From Clitoria ternatea (lineage: Eukaryota > Streptophyta > Magnoliopsida > Fabales > Fabaceae), in assembly GCA_037962975.1 (NCBI GenBank), contig CM075676.1, forward strand, positions 96,790,001 through 96,854,000: a stretch of 64,000 bases of DNA, in the 5' to 3' direction. The notes below the pieces were generated by a model that was not told the DNA's origin, ran no database searches, and was given only the letters and a program-made list of their open reading frames with translations. Positions 60,956-64,000 of this stretch are shown here, piece by piece (positions within the stretch are counted from its first letter, which is position 1; each line of letters starts with the position of its first letter). A program made the position numbers and the translations under genes.

Positions 60956-61857
60956 TATACCTAAATGATATTATATTTAATACATTCGATATATTATTTT
61001 TTTCATTGTTATAACAGCTTTTAAAAAATAATAAATATATACCCACTAATTATAGTGCAGATAAAATATTACCCGCATCCACGTCCAAGATCGCACTGCC
61101 TTAAAATTGTGCTGCTCTGCTTGCATGTCCTTTTACCTTTCTAACACTCACTTTCACACACACAGCTTTGCTTTTCCATTCCTGCTCTACCTTTCTGCAA
61201 TTTTTTTGGCTTACTTTTGTCCCTTTTTGCCACCTTTTTTCTTCAAAAAAGTATGCTACTATACTACTCTTTATCCTTAAAATAATTGAGTTTGCATTAA
61301 TTATTATTTTTTAAACATGACATTACTTTAGTATCTAAAAAATGAGATATGATTTTTTTAATTGACATTAATATATATTAATTTAATAATAAAAGATAAT
61401 ATTAGTTCATGTCATGACTTATAAGTTGATATAAATATATTTTTGATAATAACAGTGATGTTAATTTCATGATTAATTCGACATTAATTGCATTTGTGAA
61501 TGTCGAGTTATAATTATTAATCAATAAATTGATAGAGTATATCTAATATTTTTTTTTATGAATGATAGAGTATATATCTAATAGTTTCACCATCTATTAT
61601 ATATTTGTTTCTTTAATGAAAAGATATTTTAAAATTATCTTTTCATTCATTAAGGTCACTAGCTTCTGCGTTAAGTAGCTTTCAATTTATTTTTATTTAT
61701 CACTATTTAAATTGAGAAAAAGTCTAGTATAGATTTGAATTGTGCTTTAAGTTTTGAATTAATTAGACACACTAGATATATAGATTATCTTCTTTATATA
61801 TAAACTGATGTATAAATGATCTTCTAGCTAGATAGTTACCCTCATATTTAAGAAAGA
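60956..61857. other. Spacer and upstream region of the SMR gene
   Basis: Contains the probable right end of the GGGTACCC-type repeat to about 61090, then a T/C-rich patch (61100-61250) and AT-rich DNA. No TATA box is certain; TATATATAAAC near 61794 is about 180 bp upstream of the start codon. Confidence 0.4.
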
Positions 61858-61884
61858 GACTCTCTCTCTCCCTCTCTCTCTCCC
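61858..61884. repeat. (CT)n tract in the SMR leader
   Basis: GACTCTCTCTCTCCCTCTCTCTCTCCC-like tract (27 bp, imperfect), about 90-115 bp before the start codon. CT-rich leaders are common in plant genes. Confidence 0.8.
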
Positions 61885-61973
61885 ACATCACACATCATCA
61901 CCCTCAATTTTCCACAAACATTGTTCCCACACTATCATATACTATAACACTCTCAATTTATTTTGCTGGGTAT

Positions 61974-62267
61974 ATGGGTCTGGAAATCTTTGACGAATTT
62001 CGAGCAATTATGCCAATACGAACCGCCAGAACCTTCAGCCAAAGGGGAGAGTTAGAGACGACATCAAAGGAGCAAGAAGAGTGTCACACACCCACATCAC
62101 AACAACAAACTCATCAAACATTGCTTTGTCCACCACCTCCCAAGAAGCCACGACTACCAAGAACAACCAATTTACCTTCACCTTCTCAAATCTTCTTTCA
62201 AGTGCCCCACGATCTCGCTTCCGTCTTTCTCCTTCACTCTAAATCTTCAAAGGAACCTCTTTGCTAA
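61974..62267 (+). CDS. SMR: SIAMESE-RELATED cyclin-dependent kinase inhibitor (SMR)
   Basis: Small nuclear CDK/cyclin inhibitor of the SIM/SMR family that blocks mitosis and promotes endoreduplication. Single exon of 97 residues, within the usual 80-130. The ATG at 61974 is the first in this frame after a CT-rich leader. Recognisable blocks in family order are ECHTPTS at 36-42, the cyclin-dependent inhibitor box CPPPPKKPRLP at 52-62, and FFQVPHDLASVF at 74-85, which matches the C-terminal FFxPPDLExxF signature. Such genes are normally intronless and often stress- or hormone-induced. The first motif, usually followed by a PxIP/KLP stretch, is replaced by a Gln/Thr-rich QQQTHQTLL. Which SMR paralogue this is cannot be told. 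Confidence 0.82.
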   Translation: MGLEIFDEFRAIMPIRTARTFSQRGELETTSKEQEECHTPTSQQQTHQTLLCPPPPKKPRLPRTTNLPSPSQIFFQVPHDLASVFLLHSKSSKEPLC

Positions 62268-63289
62268 CTCTATTCTTCTTCACCACACCCGATGGTATAT
62301 GTAATTACATATATTATATACATTCTACATAATTAAGCACTACGTACTTGACTTACATATAGATATATATATTGCTCTTTTCTTTCTTTGCCATCATCAT
62401 GCTCTATTGATATATTTGAATATTAAGTGTAATCACAACTCAAATCTCAAAGTTAATAGTTAGTTTATTAGTTTTCTTTTTTTCACAGGGTAGTCGATTT
62501 TATAACCTTTTCTCTTCATTCTATCTCTGGACCATCTTATTACACATCCATCTGGTCGACCAATTTTATTTCACTTTAATCTAAATTATTCATATTAAAT
62601 TTATATACTAGATTCTTACTATTCTGACGAGAATCCAAGTAGGTAGATGATGCATGGTTCATTACTTGTTTAATCGTGAATGCATTATGAGAACGGTGGT
62701 ACATAAATGGATCTGGAGGTAGCTAGCAAGGTAGAAGAGTTAGAATCATTCAAACAATTGAAAAGCTTTTAATTATTTAGTTACGGTTTGTAAGGAAGTT
62801 AAAGGTTGGTTTTGCTATTCTGGTAGTGGTAGATGGGTTCTGGTGTGAGTAGCAGATCCGTTTGTGATTAAAAAACTTGATCACTGTGAAGGGTTTATGG
62901 GACCTACATCAATCACTACAAAAGACTGTGCTTTGGCTGTTTCTTTTATATATATACCAGTGGGAAATCTGTGCCAGAGCGGGTGGGAATACAGGGAAAT
63001 AATAGAGTGGAGTATTAGATCTATAGAAAAATATATGAAAAATTAATAATAATAATTAATATTAATAATGAAGTTTATTAAAAAGATATAATAATAATGA
63101 GAAGATAGTAAATGACAATCAGAAATTGATTTATATATATATAAACTACATCTATAACTTTTCGTTCAGTACTATATTAATTAAATAAGTAATTGTTGTA
63201 GAAAATTAATGAAAACTGATCCGTCCTTTACGGGGGGTGTAAAGTTATGATCCTGAAACAGCTCAATCTGATACAAAATAGTGTACATA
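62268..63289. other. SMR 3' UTR and spacer
   Basis: AT-rich, no gene. A TATATATATACC-like tract near 62949 and an (ATA)n-like patch near 63043-63095. A short frame at 62864-63046 has no recognised relatives. Confidence 0.4.
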
Positions 63290-64000
63290 AATGTTCAGAT
63301 GTAGAGTGTCTTCGTATGATGAGGCGGAGTCTGAACCATACGGGGGCGGAGTGTAACTCGCTCTACAGCGATATGGTAGTCCGCCTGGAATTGCCTCCTA
63401 TGCCTTGACACGGAGTACAGTATACACTGGGCGGTGTCACAGTCCGCCTGGAGGAGTCTTCTTAGCCTTGACCCAATTGGGGGTGGTACCTGCAATCGTT
63501 CTCCGACGCTCAAGTCAGTATATCATAATACTTTAAGACTTAGAAAGACAATCAGAGAGAATTATGCAAGTAAGAGAGAGAGTAAGGTTCAGAAATGGGG
63601 AGAGAGCCCCCGTATACCTTTTTGCTGAGTTTTATATACCTGTTACTGGTGCTGCATTATTGGTAGGGCCCGTTCCTTGTTTTCTAGCATAAAGCAAGAA
63701 AGACAGTGGGTCCCTGTGTCGTTCACGAGCACCGTTAGTGTAGTAGGTATTTCCACTTACTTGGGAAGCGTGAATGCTTTATTATTTTATTATTATTCCC
63801 CTTTATGCGTGACAGCGTGATTCCCATTATTAACCTCTCAAGACAGAGTCAATCTCGTGCCGGGGTTGTGAGTATGGGTTCGCTACGCAGTATGGGAAGT
63901 TCAATATTCCGCCTGAGTTGAGCCTATGGCTTGGCGGAGTAATATGTATTCTGGCGGCGTTACCTGCCTAGGCGGGGTTACTTCCCTTGGCGGAGTAACT
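63290..64000. repeat. GGCGGAGT-motif repeat, probable LTR edge (runs off window)
   Basis: GC-richer than its surroundings. GGCGGAGT-type words in both orientations lie near 63321, 63345, 63379, 63442, 63913, 63938, 63955, 63973 and 63990, some as TCCGCCTGG. A TATA-like GTTTTATATACC is near 63629 with AGAGAGAGTAAGG nearby, as in a retrotransposon promoter. No coding frame. The element continues beyond the window, so its class is open. Confidence 0.5.

Noticed and set aside
1..64000. tRNA, rRNA or organellar insert
   Set aside because: No cloverleaf-type sequence, ribosomal or plastid/mitochondrial gene text was noticed; a tRNAscan run would be the decisive test.

Overview
The window is nuclear DNA of a flowering plant. 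Genes are rich in GT-AG introns, intergenic DNA is AT-rich with long (TA)n and (ATT)n tracts, and plant-type retrotransposons and MITE-like elements fill the gaps. The protein families and the repeat style fit a eudicot, most likely a legume; the legume assignment is inference. I found no bacterial, organellar or viral gene block and no CRISPR array. Exon models were built by hand from splice sites, reading-frame phase and family knowledge; no database search was run.

Layout. (1) 1-18833 (+): 30 exons of a plasma-membrane-type autoinhibited Ca2+-ATPase (ACA8/9/10 clade). Its N-terminal, calmodulin-binding end lies outside the window. One 6.7-kb intron carries a decayed Ty1/copia element with a 5-bp target duplication, an RTE-type LINE remnant and part of another LTR element. 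(2) 19683-23664 (-): a complete 10-exon choline-monooxygenase-like Rieske oxygenase, tail-to-tail with the ATPase. (3) 23.9-34.2 kb: gene-free DNA with LTR-like sequence, two unusual short-motif clusters, a long-TIR MITE and a 193-bp tandem duplication. (4) 34384-38038 (+): a three-exon PIRL (plant intracellular Ras-group LRR) gene. (5) 41012-44278 (+): a seven-exon nucleotide-sugar/triose-phosphate-translocator family transporter. (6) 44.3-49.1 kb: intergenic, with a Stowaway-like MITE bounded by TA. (7) 49456-50470 (+): a three-exon group IId WRKY factor of the WRKY11/17 type with W-boxes upstream. (8) 50.5-61.9 kb: repeats, including an L1 LINE 3' end with a perfect hairpin and a SIRE/Maximus-like LTR. 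(9) 61974-62267 (+): an intronless SIAMESE-RELATED CDK inhibitor. (10) 63.3-64.0 kb: a GGCGGAGT-rich repeat running off the window.

The genes do not form a pathway or operon; they are independent eukaryotic transcription units. Loose themes (calcium signalling by the ACA pump and a probably calmodulin-binding WRKY; stress by WRKY and the CMO-like enzyme) are coincidental as far as the sequence shows. No convincing new biological system was found. The most unusual items are the paired GAATCGATTC palindromes at 24.4 kb, the CTCGG-motif field at 27.8-28.6 kb, an unidentified coding-like stretch at 19.3-19.6 kb, and the retention of a CMO-like gene.
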